A stretch of 5,702 nt of DNA, taken from positions 1-5,702 of the forward strand of contig CAYGTK010000232.1 in the NCBI GenBank assembly GCA_964352775.1, in the 5' to 3' direction. Both the position numbers and the translations under genes were made by a program. This DNA is from CAYGTK01 sp964352775 (GTDB lineage Bacteria > Bacteroidota > Bacteroidia > Chitinophagales > CAIOSU01). Positions 1 to 5,702 of the stretch are shown here, piece after piece. The notes beneath the pieces were generated by a model, which had not been told where the DNA came from, did no database searches, and saw only the letters and a program-made list of their open reading frames with translations. Each line of letters begins with the position of its first letter. Positions within the stretch are counted from its first letter, which is position 1.

Positions 1-1
1 C

Positions 2-616
2 AATACTATTACCACTCACGATGAGCATCCGCTTTATATCCACGCCAATAGCTTTAGCCAATTGGATGGGGAGGGCTCCAGTTATACCAACAACGGAATG
101 AACTTGATACGGATGACTTTGACTGGTGGTAGTGTTATTACAGTAACTACCGACCAAACTTGGGAAAACCCAGGAGTGCCAATACTAGTAAGCGAGGGTA
201 CGCTAGGTATCCGTAGCGACTTAGTGGTAGAGCCAGGTTTTGAAATGGTTTGCCCACAAAACTTCAACGTAGTGGTAGATGATCTAGCTTCGTTGAACAT
301 GGTTGGAACCTCTGCTGAGCCTATCATCTTCCGTGGCGAGCAAGCAATTGCTGGTTATTGGGATGGAATGTATCTAGAAGGCTCATCGGTACTTAACCGC
401 TGGGAATATGTTACCGTAAGCGATGCAGGTCGCGAGAAGCCATTTGGCGCGGCACCATCTAAGGCTAACATTTATATAGCCAACAGTGTAACCAACTTCG
501 TTATAGAAAATGGAACCGTATCAAACGCTTTAGAATGTGGTATATATACGGGAACCTCTATGGTAACATTAACAAACATTACATATACGAACAACGCAAC
601 TGACGTTTGCCCTTAA
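2..616 (+). CDS. Right-handed parallel beta-helix protein, C-terminal part (5' end outside window)
   Basis: The frame is open from the left edge to a TAA stop at 614-616, giving 204 visible residues. The start codon is outside the window; the TTG at 62 is an internal leucine codon, because the reading continues upstream with similar residues. The protein has the short beta-strand rhythm of a parallel beta-helix. The stretch GTSAEPIIFRGEQ, followed by a Gly-Tyr-Trp-Asp-Gly-Met turn and then WEYVTVSDAG, matches the common pattern 'GTa..PI.F.g....GyW.GiyleggS...L.yv.vsdaG' of beta-helix repeat proteins in Bacteroidota. It ends with TLTNITYTNNATDVCP, a typical last rung. Such proteins are secreted or surface-bound; some act on polysaccharides, but no catalytic residues can be assigned here. 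There is no T9SS sorting domain at the C-terminus, so export probably relies on an N-terminal signal or lipoprotein peptide that is not visible. An intrinsic terminator follows 37 bases after the stop. The fold is fairly sure; the function is unknown. Confidence 0.85.
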   Translation, partial: NTITTHDEHPLYIHANSFSQLDGEGSSYTNNGMNLIRMTLTGGSVITVTTDQTWENPGVPILVSEGTLGIRSDLVVEPGFEMVCPQNFNVVVDDLASLNMVGTSAEPIIFRGEQAIAGYWDGMYLEGSSVLNRWEYVTVSDAGREKPFGAAPSKANIYIANSVTNFVIENGTVSNALECGIYTGTSMVTLTNITYTNNATDVCP

Positions 617-653
617 GTTTGTTCATGCATCTTTCGCAAAGGTTTGGTGTAAT

Positions 654-684
654 GACCCCTTCGTTCAGGCGAGGGGGTCTTTTT
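654..684 (+). terminator. Rho-independent terminator of the beta-helix gene
   Basis: A 10-base-pair stem pairs 654-663 (GACCCCTTCG) with 670-679 (CGAGGGGGTC), with a single G-U wobble (660/673). The loop is six bases (TTCAGG) and a run of five T follows at 680-684. The stem is GC-rich and begins 37 bases after the upstream stop codon. The run of T lies only on the plus-strand side, so it acts in the direction of both genes. It separates the upstream transcript from the large gene. Confidence 0.92.
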
Positions 685-712
685 GTTTACCAAGGGATGT
701 CATTAACTCTAT

Positions 713-750
713 TACCTAGGCTTTTGTACCTAGCAAGGTATTTATTACCT
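713..750. repeat. Cluster of four TACCT motifs overlapping the promoter
   Basis: TACCT occurs at 713-717, 727-731 and 746-750, and its reverse complement AGGTA at 736-740. The second and third copies form an inverted repeat with a 4-base spacer (TACCTagcaAGGTA, 727-740). A longer match, ATTACCT, recurs at 711-717 and 744-750, 33 bases apart. The last copy overlaps the proposed -7 box. The arrangement could be an operator or a small hairpin, but the units are short and could be chance in this AT-rich spacer. Confidence 0.35.
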
Positions 751-753
751 TTA
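723..753 (+). promoter_or_regulatory. Putative Bacteroidota-type promoter of the large surface-protein gene
   Basis: TTTG at 723-726 could be the -33 box and TACCTTTA at 746-753 the -7 box. The second differs from the Bacteroidota consensus TAnnTTTG only in the last base. The 19-base spacer lies in the usual range for this sigma factor type. Transcription would begin near 760, leaving a leader of about 25 bases. The leader holds an 11-base A tract (767-777) ending eight bases before the ATG and no Shine-Dalgarno sequence, as is common in Bacteroidota, where A-rich leaders assist initiation. The position directly behind a terminator supports a separate transcription unit. The call rests on pattern alone. 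Confidence 0.45.
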
Positions 754-785
754 ATAATATACAACTAAAAAAAAAAACATTGACA

Positions 786-851
786 ATGACAATTACAGCC
801 CGTTTGTTATCAGTGCTTGTTATACTTCTCAGCACTACCTATTGTTTTGCT
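786..851 (+). other. Sec signal peptide (residues 1-22)
   Basis: The N-terminus has a single Arg (R6), a hydrophobic core LLSVLVILLS (7-16) and a probable cleavage site after C20-F21-A22. C20 is not in a lipobox, since the residues before it are T-T-Y, so a lipoprotein is unlikely. Sec export to the periplasm is the expected first step for a T9SS cargo protein. Confidence 0.85.
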
Positions 852-3800
852 CTTAATGAAGTAGAACCCAACCAAGCGTTCAACCAATCTAATGAAACCT
901 TTGCTGATAGCATCTTGTTCGGTACATCGCAGTCGGGGAACGACGACTACTTTTTTACGGTGCTACCTGAAGATGGCGCCATCAGAATATACCGGGAGTG
1001 GACCAACACCTCCGGAACTGCAACCTCTGATATATTCTTTTATGCCTATAACACTAATACGGGTAACTTAAACACTTCTACTTTTGCTAACCAAGCTACG
1101 GCAGGTACATTTCGTGACACCCTTACGCTGTATTGCCTAAAAGCCGATACGGTTTATCTCAGAACACAATCTACAGGTTCGTTCAGCTATAACGTGAGAT
1201 ACGAAATGCTGGCGAGCACCAATATTGATACCGAACCTAACGATGACTTTGCTTCCTCACAAGCTTTATTGGAAGGTACCGATCAGCAGGGGCACACGGG
1301 CCACGCCAACGGAATTACCACAGATGTGAACGACTATTATGTTAGCCTAGTTCCTGCTGATGGTACTATCGAATTTATTTATGAATGGAGTAATACTTCA
1401 GGTAGCACAGCATCTGATATATGGTTTTATGCTTACAATCGACAGGTTGGATCGCTTGGTACTTATCTACAGGCTAATCAGGCCTTTGGTACTTTTAAAG
1501 ATACCTCCTATCTGTATTGTGTGGCCGCTGATACGGTATACTTCCGTGTGCAAAGTTCAGGCTGTTTTGATTATGAAATTCGCTACAACCTATTACCTAC
1601 TACCAATTTAGATAATGAGCCCAACCAAAGTTTTGCCGAAGCGCAGGCATTTAATGAAGGTACCGATGTACAAGGCCATGTAGGTAGTGTAAACGGTAGC
1701 TATAATGATGTTAACGATTACTTCGTTACCGTAGCCCCAACTGATGGAACAGTAGAGTTTATTTATGAGTGGAGCAACACATCCAATGCTACTACCTCTG
1801 ACTTATTCATTTACGCATACAACAGGCAAGGGGGTAACCTCGGCACCTACACTCAAGCAAATCAGCCCCTCGGTATTTATAGCGATACCAGCTATATCTA
1901 TTGTCAACTGGGCGATACCCTCTATTTTCGATTTCAGGGTTCTGGTTGTTTTGATTATGAATTTCGCTACAACTTATTGCCAACTACCAATAACGATATA
2001 GAGCCTAATAATTCCTTTGCGGAAGCACAGGCGGTTTTGGAGTCAACCGACCAGCAGGGCCATACCGGTCACGGAAATGGCTTAAGTACTGATTTAAACG
2101 ATTATTATGTTAGTGTACCCACAGCTGATGGTACAGTGGAGTTTATATACGAATGGATCAATACCAGCAATACCAGTACCTCTGACCTTTTTGTGTACGC
2201 TTATAACCGCCAAGGGGGGAATTTGGCTACCTACACCTTGGCCAACCAACCTCTTGTAACCTATAAAGATACTTCTTACTTATACTGCGTTGCTGCTGAT
2301 ACGGTGTACTTCCGCTTTCAAAGTAGTGGTTGTTTTGATTATGAGTTCCGCTACAACTTATTGGCTTCGCCCAAGGTGGATAATGAACCGAACAATACTT
2401 TTTTAGAAGCGCAAGCAATAGTTGAAGGCGTGGAGCAAGATGGGCATGTTGGGTCAACTAATGGCTCGTTTAACGATTTGACAGACTATTATGTAACTCT
2501 TTTACCAGAGGCAGGAACGGTAGAGTTTATTTACGAATGGGAGAATACCAGTAATGCCGCAACATCCGACCTGTTTGTTTATGCCTATGGTAAGAACACC
2601 GGAAACCTAGGTACCTACTCGTTGGTTAATCAACCTGTAACGGGTGTATTTCGAGATACTTCTTACATCTATTGTAGAGAGGCGGACACAATGTACTTTA
2701 GGGTACAAAGTTCAGGCTGCTTCGACTATACCTTGTCGTACAATCTTATCTCTAATGGTCCTGCGGATGTAGAGCCAAATGATGGATTTAGCGAAGCCAC
2801 ACCAATTGCAAATGGAGGGACAGCTTCGGGCCTAGTGGGCTACACAAATAACATAGTAACAGATGCAAGTGATTATTACTACGTAGTGAACCCTGTTTAT
2901 GGTAACCTAACAGTAAGCTATACCGCAACAAATACTTCCAATGCTTCCACTTCCGACTTGTTCGTGTACTTATATAATGGTGCAGGTGGCTTAATTACTA
3001 GCAACTCGCACGTTAACAATACCACGCCAATAAGTGATGTTTTATCGGTGACTTGTACAGCGGCAGATACGTTTTACGTTCGCTTTCAGTCAACTGGTTG
3101 TTTCTCTTATAACATTACCGATGTAGTGGCTACTGATGAGCAACCTATAGCACGAGCCTTTGTTACCAAACTAGCCAGCAACGCAGGCTTTTATGCCGAT
3201 ACCAGTAATGCTACCAGCTTAACTTGGGATTTTGATAATGGAAACACCAGCGCCAATGCCTTTGCTAACCAAGTGTATTCCATTGGCTTGTACCAACCTG
3301 TATTAACCGCAACAAAAGCGGGTTGCAATTTGGTAGCTAGAGATACCGCTATAGTTGAAATAAAAGGAGTGGAGCAATACACCCCAGATTTCGCTGGAGC
3401 AGGTGGCGATGTTGCTTTCCAAATATATGGGGCTGGATTGGACACGAGTACCGTAGTTACGATAACCAACGGAACAGATACTTATACCTTATTCGATAAG
3501 GCCAGCAGCCCACTTAACGATCAATTAGGTGGTGTGTTTGATCTTCACTTTGCTACGGCTGGCTTATACGATGTGGCTATCACCATTCCAGGAGAACCAA
3601 CAGCGAATTTTCCTGATGGATTAAATGTAAGCGGCTTCCAATACCCCTATTGTACGGCGGAGATAATTGGCCCTGATATTGCTCGTAGGAACCGTAACGG
3701 TTTGTATACTTTGAAAATAAGCAACAACGGAAATGTGATGGCGCGCAGTGCTGTGGTGCATGTTGCTTATCCAAACGGAGCGGAGGTAGACTTTGGTGAC

Positions 3801-5702
3801 CAGATATTTAAGGAAGACATTAACGGTAGCCGCACCATTACCGAAGATACGAGTACATATAGTTTCCCCAATTCGGAGTTTGATTATTGGATAGATACTG
3901 CAAGTGCATTTCAACAGATCGATACTTTGGGGGGCGAGCCATATGATGGATGGTTCGGTCGTTTTTATATTCCGTTCGTTCCTGCTAATGGCTCTTTGGA
4001 AATACCATTCCGAGCGCGTTATTCCACCAATGGAAATTACGAGATGGTAGCCTATATGAACTATCCTAACCGCGAAGGTTCTACCAATTCGCCGCAGGCA
4101 GATAATTTTGATAACGTCTATCTATCACATACACTTGATGCGGTAGATGCAGCGGTAGATCAAACTAAGAACGTTCCTGCCAAACTATTGGTAAAATCGG
4201 CCAAGGTAAGCCAAAGGCACCTGAACCTTACCGCCCGCATTGGCTTCGATTATTTGTTCTCTAAATACTATGGCTACGAGATAAGCGATCAACAGATGCA
4301 ATCTTATATAACGGAAACAGGTAAGGCTAATGAGTTTGCTATAAAAGCAGTAGCGCAAGAGGCCTTAACAGCTGGGGTAGGTGGCTTAGCTGGTCAGGCA
4401 AGAAAATTCAGTAAACAAGATATTGATGCGCTTACCGATATTTTAGCCACTAATGATAAGCTAACCTCGGCCGCTAAAGAGACTATTTTGAAGAACGCTG
4501 CGAACATTACCGATGGGCAGCGCAGAATTGACAATTTGGAGAAGCTGTATAATGGTCTTAACAAATTTAAGTCTGCTGATGAAAAGCGCAGGGCTATTTT
4601 AGATATGGTAGCTAAATGCCCTGAGCTACAGGAACAACTAGACGATTTCTTAAAGAACAATAACGAAGAGCTAGACCACAAGGAAAAGCGAAAAAAGAGA
4701 CAACGTGTTATTAACAGTACCGACCCTAATGCCATTTACGGTAATAACGGTATAGGCAGCCAGCGCAGCATACGCGGTAACGAAACGTTGCACTACATGA
4801 TAGCTTTTGAAAATGTAGATACCGCCAGTGCAGCGGCGCAAGAGGTGGTTATTACCAACCAGCTGGATGTGAATCTATTTGATGTGGAGACCTTCCAATT
4901 CGGTAATGTATATGTAGCTGAAAATGGTACTAGCCTTGGCGCGAATAGGGATGAATATTACGGAGAAATAGACTTAGGTGGGCCTAGTAACCTTATAGCT
5001 AAAGTATATGCCAAGTTGGATAAAAGCACAGGGATGATAGAATGGCGTTTTGTTTCAATCGACCCGAATACGGGAGACTTTCCTGCTGATCCTTTTGCTG
5101 GACTATTACCACCGAACATGACCTCTCCAGAAGGAGAGGGGGCTGTTACTTATTCCGTAGAATTGAAGAGTAGTGTGGCAAATAACACTACGGTAAGCAA
5201 CCAAGCCAGTATTGTGTTTGATGACAACGCAGCCATTATGACCAACACGTGGACCAACTTGATTGATAAGGTTGGCCCAACGGCTAGCATAAGTGGTTCG
5301 TCAGTAAACGATACCACTATAGCACTTACCCTTGGTGGAACCGATAACGAAAGTGGATTGGAGGACATACGACTCTATTACAAAACCGATACTACTGACT
5401 GGGCAAGTATGGGGAGTTTTGCTGCAGGATCGATAGAAGTAACTACCGAACGCTGGCAGCGAGTTAGCTTTTATGTAGAAGGAACTGATAGTGTAGGTAA
5501 CGAAGAGGTTAAAACACCTCAGGCAGATATTACCGTAGGTATTGAAGAGCAGGAAGGATTAACAATAGATGGCATTAGCATTTATCCGAACCCAACTAGG
5601 GGAGAAGTAAGTGTTGAAAGCATCAACCAATTGGGCGATGTGCAATTGACCATAACCGATATTATGGGCATGGAATACTTAAGCCAGCAAGTGGAGTTAC
5701 CA
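786..5702 (+). CDS. Giant secreted multidomain surface protein with PPC-like repeats and a T9SS sorting domain (3' end outside window)
   Basis: One frame runs from the ATG at 786 to the right edge, 1,639 codons without a stop. The ATG was chosen because it begins a clear Sec signal peptide (residues 1-22) and follows an A-rich leader. Domains in order: six PPC-like repeats starting at E27, E150, E278, E406, E534 and E663; a PKD-like domain (about 785-861, with WDFDNGNTS at 814-822); a TIG/IPT-like domain (about 864-950, ending with the pattern GLYDVAITIPGEP); a CARDB-like beta module (about 956-1094, opening GPDIARRNRNGLY); a charged helical segment (about 1116-1307); a DPN/FEN/LPPN module (about 1311-1494); an Ig-like domain (about 1497-1583, with DNESGL and a D-S-V-G-N-E ending); and the start of a T9SS type A sorting domain (from about 1592, YPNP at 1600-1603). 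The sorting domain normally spans some 70-80 residues, so only a few dozen residues are probably missing. It implies export across the outer membrane and anchoring or release at the cell surface. No catalytic motif was seen. An adhesive or structural role is inferred from the architecture, not shown. Confidence 0.95.
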   Translation, partial: MTITARLLSVLVILLSTTYCFALNEVEPNQAFNQSNETFADSILFGTSQSGNDDYFFTVLPEDGAIRIYREWTNTSGTATSDIFFYAYNTNTGNLNTSTFANQATAGTFRDTLTLYCLKADTVYLRTQSTGSFSYNVRYEMLASTNIDTEPNDDFASSQALLEGTDQQGHTGHANGITTDVNDYYVSLVPADGTIEFIYEWSNTSGSTASDIWFYAYNRQVGSLGTYLQANQAFGTFKDTSYLYCVAADTVYFRVQSSGCFDYEIRYNLLPTTNLDNEPNQSFAEAQAFNEGTDVQGHVGSVNGSYNDVNDYFVTVAPTDGTVEFIYEWSNTSNATTSDLFIYAYNRQGGNLGTYTQANQPLGIYSDTSYIYCQLGDTLYFRFQGSGCFDYEFRYNLLPTTNNDIEPNNSFAEAQAVLESTDQQGHTGHGNGLSTDLNDYYVSVPTADGTVEFIYEWINTSNTSTSDLFVYAYNRQGGNLATYTLANQPLVTYKDTSYLYCVAADTVYFRFQSSGCFDYEFRYNLLASPKVDNEPNNTFLEAQAIVEGVEQDGHVGSTNGSFNDLTDYYVTLLPEAGTVEFIYEWENTSNAATSDLFVYAYGKNTGNLGTYSLVNQPVTGVFRDTSYIYCREADTMYFRVQSSGCFDYTLSYNLISNGPADVEPNDGFSEATPIANGGTASGLVGYTNNIVTDASDYYYVVNPVYGNLTVSYTATNTSNASTSDLFVYLYNGAGGLITSNSHVNNTTPISDVLSVTCTAADTFYVRFQSTGCFSYNITDVVATDEQPIARAFVTKLASNAGFYADTSNATSLTWDFDNGNTSANAFANQVYSIGLYQPVLTATKAGCNLVARDTAIVEIKGVEQYTPDFAGAGGDVAFQIYGAGLDTSTVVTITNGTDTYTLFDKASSPLNDQLGGVFDLHFATAGLYDVAITIPGEPTANFPDGLNVSGFQYPYCTAEIIGPDIARRNRNGLYTLKISNNGNVMARSAVVHVAYPNGAEVDFGDQIFKEDINGSRTITEDTSTYSFPNSEFDYWIDTASAFQQIDTLGGEPYDGWFGRFYIPFVPANGSLEIPFRARYSTNGNYEMVAYMNYPNREGSTNSPQADNFDNVYLSHTLDAVDAAVDQTKNVPAKLLVKSAKVSQRHLNLTARIGFDYLFSKYYGYEISDQQMQSYITETGKANEFAIKAVAQEALTAGVGGLAGQARKFSKQDIDALTDILATNDKLTSAAKETILKNAANITDGQRRIDNLEKLYNGLNKFKSADEKRRAILDMVAKCPELQEQLDDFLKNNNEELDHKEKRKKRQRVINSTDPNAIYGNNGIGSQRSIRGNETLHYMIAFENVDTASAAAQEVVITNQLDVNLFDVETFQFGNVYVAENGTSLGANRDEYYGEIDLGGPSNLIAKVYAKLDKSTGMIEWRFVSIDPNTGDFPADPFAGLLPPNMTSPEGEGAVTYSVELKSSVANNTTVSNQASIVFDDNAAIMTNTWTNLIDKVGPTASISGSSVNDTTIALTLGGTDNESGLEDIRLYYKTDTTDWASMGSFAAGSIEVTTERWQRVSFYVEGTDSVGNEEVKTPQADITVGIEEQEGLTIDGISIYPNPTRGEVSVESINQLGDVQLTITDIMGMEYLSQQVELP
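864..3119 (+). repeat. Six tandem PPC-like repeats of about 128 residues
   Basis: Repeats start at nucleotides 864, 1233, 1617, 2001, 2385 and 2772. Repeats 2 to 4 are exactly 384 bases each, repeat 5 is 387 and repeat 1 is 369. Each starts EPNxxF (mostly FxEAQ), then has a DYYV-type strand, the strand pattern VEFIYEWxNTSxxxTSDLF, YAYN, and a closing DTVYFRFQSSGCFDYEFRYNL-like stretch. The EPN start and D-Y-Y-x-V strand resemble the bacterial pre-peptidase C-terminal domain, a beta-sandwich found in secreted proteins, though these repeats are longer than the usual PPC core. Repeats 2-5 share a Gly-His pair (169-170, 297-298, 425-426, 553-554). A Cys-x14-Cys pair marks each repeat except the first, where the second Cys is Ser132. 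Repeats 1 and 6 are the most divergent, as expected for the ends of an array. The DNA is also clearly repetitive, for example TGTTTTGATTATGA at 1563, 1947 and 2331. Confidence 0.9.
3138..3368 (+). other. PKD-like domain (about residues 785-861)
   Basis: W814-D-F-D-N-G-N-T-S822, followed by a segment reading N-Q-V-Y-S-I-G-L-Y-Q-P-V-L-T-A, matches the PKD core 'WdFGdG.tS...np.h.Y...G.Y.VtLt'. Asp817-Asn818 replace the usual Gly-Asp. PKD domains are Ig-like spacers or binding modules of surface proteins and are common next to T9SS sorting domains. Confidence 0.75.
3375..3635 (+). other. TIG/IPT-like beta domain (about residues 864-950)
   Basis: The stretch from about 870 reads GDVAFQIYGAGLDTSTVVTI, then a middle strand with GGVFDLHFATAGLYDVAITI, then a proline-rich end. 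This resembles the pattern 'v.I.G.Gl...T.V.l....' followed by 'f.l....G.YdV.vt.p.G' of TIG/IPT-type Ig folds. It leads directly into a beta module (about 956-1094) that opens with GPDIARRNRNGLYTLKISNN, close to the 'R.gr...y.v...N.Gn..a' pattern of CARDB-like domains. The family assignment is by eye and tentative. Confidence 0.5.
4131..4706 (+). other. Charged, mainly helical segment (about residues 1116-1307)
   Basis: Unlike the beta-rich, Thr/Asn/Ser-rich sequence on both sides, this segment is rich in Lys, Glu, Asp, Ala, Leu and Gln and has few prolines. It reads as several amphipathic helices, with possible coiled-coil parts between about 1205 and 1300. It contains a Gly-rich turn AGVGGLAG (1196-1203) and ends with a very basic run, KEKRKKRQR (1299-1307), right before the DPN module. 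I recognise no family. It may be a stalk, spacer or oligomerisation segment. Confidence 0.65.
4716..5267 (+). other. Conserved DPN/FEN/LPPN beta module (about residues 1311-1494)
   Basis: Ordered motifs are D1313-P-N, then an H-Y-M-I-A-F-E-N strand, a V-V-I-T-N-Q-L-D strand, W1420-R-F-V-S-I-D-P-N-T-G, L1441-P-P-N, E1449-G-E-G, A1474-S-I-V-F-D-D-N and T1486-N-T-W-T-N-L-I-D. From memory this set recurs in very large secreted proteins of several phyla, often followed, as here, by an Ig-like domain with a D-x-x-S-G-L motif. Its function is not known to me. The A-S-I-V-F-D-x-N and T-N endings resemble the repeat module seen before T9SS sorting domains in other Bacteroidota proteins. An adhesive or structural fold is inferred. 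Confidence 0.7.
5559..5702 (+). other. T9SS type A C-terminal sorting domain, truncated by the window
   Basis: ISIYPNPTRGEVSVES starts at residue 1597, with the diagnostic Y1600-P-N-P, and is followed by the strand pattern VQLTITDIMGMEYLSQQVEL. This matches the type A sorting domain (v.vYPNP..g.l.i....... v.i.d..G..v...) that directs proteins through the type IX machinery. It is the main reason for assigning the window to Bacteroidota. The remaining strands lie beyond the right edge. Confidence 0.93.

Noticed and set aside
62..616. TTG at 62 as the start of the first gene
   Set aside because: The frame is open to the left edge and the upstream residues have the same beta-helix character. There is no leader or signal peptide after the TTG.
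617..785. Possibility that the two genes form one operon
   Set aside because: A strong intrinsic terminator at 654-684 and a plausible promoter downstream of it argue for separate transcripts.
1360..2001. Plus-strand open frames at 1360-1611 and 1765-2001 in another frame
   Set aside because: They fall at equivalent places in successive repeats of the large gene, so they are out-of-frame echoes of the repeat sequence.
1233..2771. Regularly spaced repeats considered as a CRISPR or other noncoding array
   Set aside because: The period is 384 bases, the frame is open throughout, and conservation follows codons and protein motifs.
3191..3914. Overlapping minus-strand open frames at 3191-3469, 3580-3774 and 3621-3914
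   Set aside because: They are antisense to well-recognised PKD-, TIG- and CARDB-like sequence, lack protein-like patterns and overlap one another.
4394..4735. Minus-strand open frame of 113 codons
   Set aside because: It lies wholly inside the helical part of the large gene. Its Ser/Leu/Phe-rich translation is what the antisense of Lys/Glu/Ala codons gives, and there is no promoter or family resemblance.
4131..5702. Possibility that the large protein is a polymorphic toxin
   Set aside because: The scaffold modules recall those of some giant toxins, but the C-terminus is a sorting domain, no toxin-like domain is visible, and no immunity gene can be seen in the window.

Overview
The window looks like a piece of a Bacteroidota chromosome, probably a free-living, Flavobacteria- or Cytophaga-like member. 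The evidence is a C-terminal type IX secretion (T9SS) sorting domain with the YPNP motif, a promoter resembling the Bacteroidota TTTG/TAnnTTTG type, an A-rich leader with no Shine-Dalgarno sequence, and modest GC content. No species can be named from the sequence.

Layout: (1) 2-616 is the 3' end of a gene for a secreted right-handed beta-helix protein, entering from the left edge. (2) 617-785 is a 169-base intergenic region. It holds a strong intrinsic terminator (654-684), then a cluster of TACCT motifs, a probable promoter (723-753) and an 11-base A tract just before the next start. (3) From 786 to the right edge runs one uninterrupted frame of 1,639 codons with no stop. It encodes a very large secreted modular protein whose last few dozen residues lie outside the window.

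The large protein reads, in order: a Sec signal peptide; six tandem repeats of about 128 residues that start with EPN and resemble bacterial pre-peptidase C-terminal (PPC) domains; a PKD-like domain; a TIG/IPT-like beta domain; a CARDB-like beta module; about 190 residues of charged, mainly helical sequence; a conserved 'DPN...FEN...LPPN...IVFD.N' module; an Ig-like domain; and the start of a T9SS type A sorting domain. There is no recognisable enzyme active site or toxin domain. The most reasonable role is a cell-surface or released adhesin or matrix-type protein, exported by Sec and then T9SS.

The two genes are same-strand neighbours and both products appear to be extracellular, but the terminator and new promoter between them indicate separate transcription. 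The window is best described as an ordinary surface-protein locus. Its most interesting details are an alternating A-B-A-B pattern inside the repeat array, a Cys-x14-Cys pair in five of six repeats that is broken in the first, and the helical segment set between beta modules.
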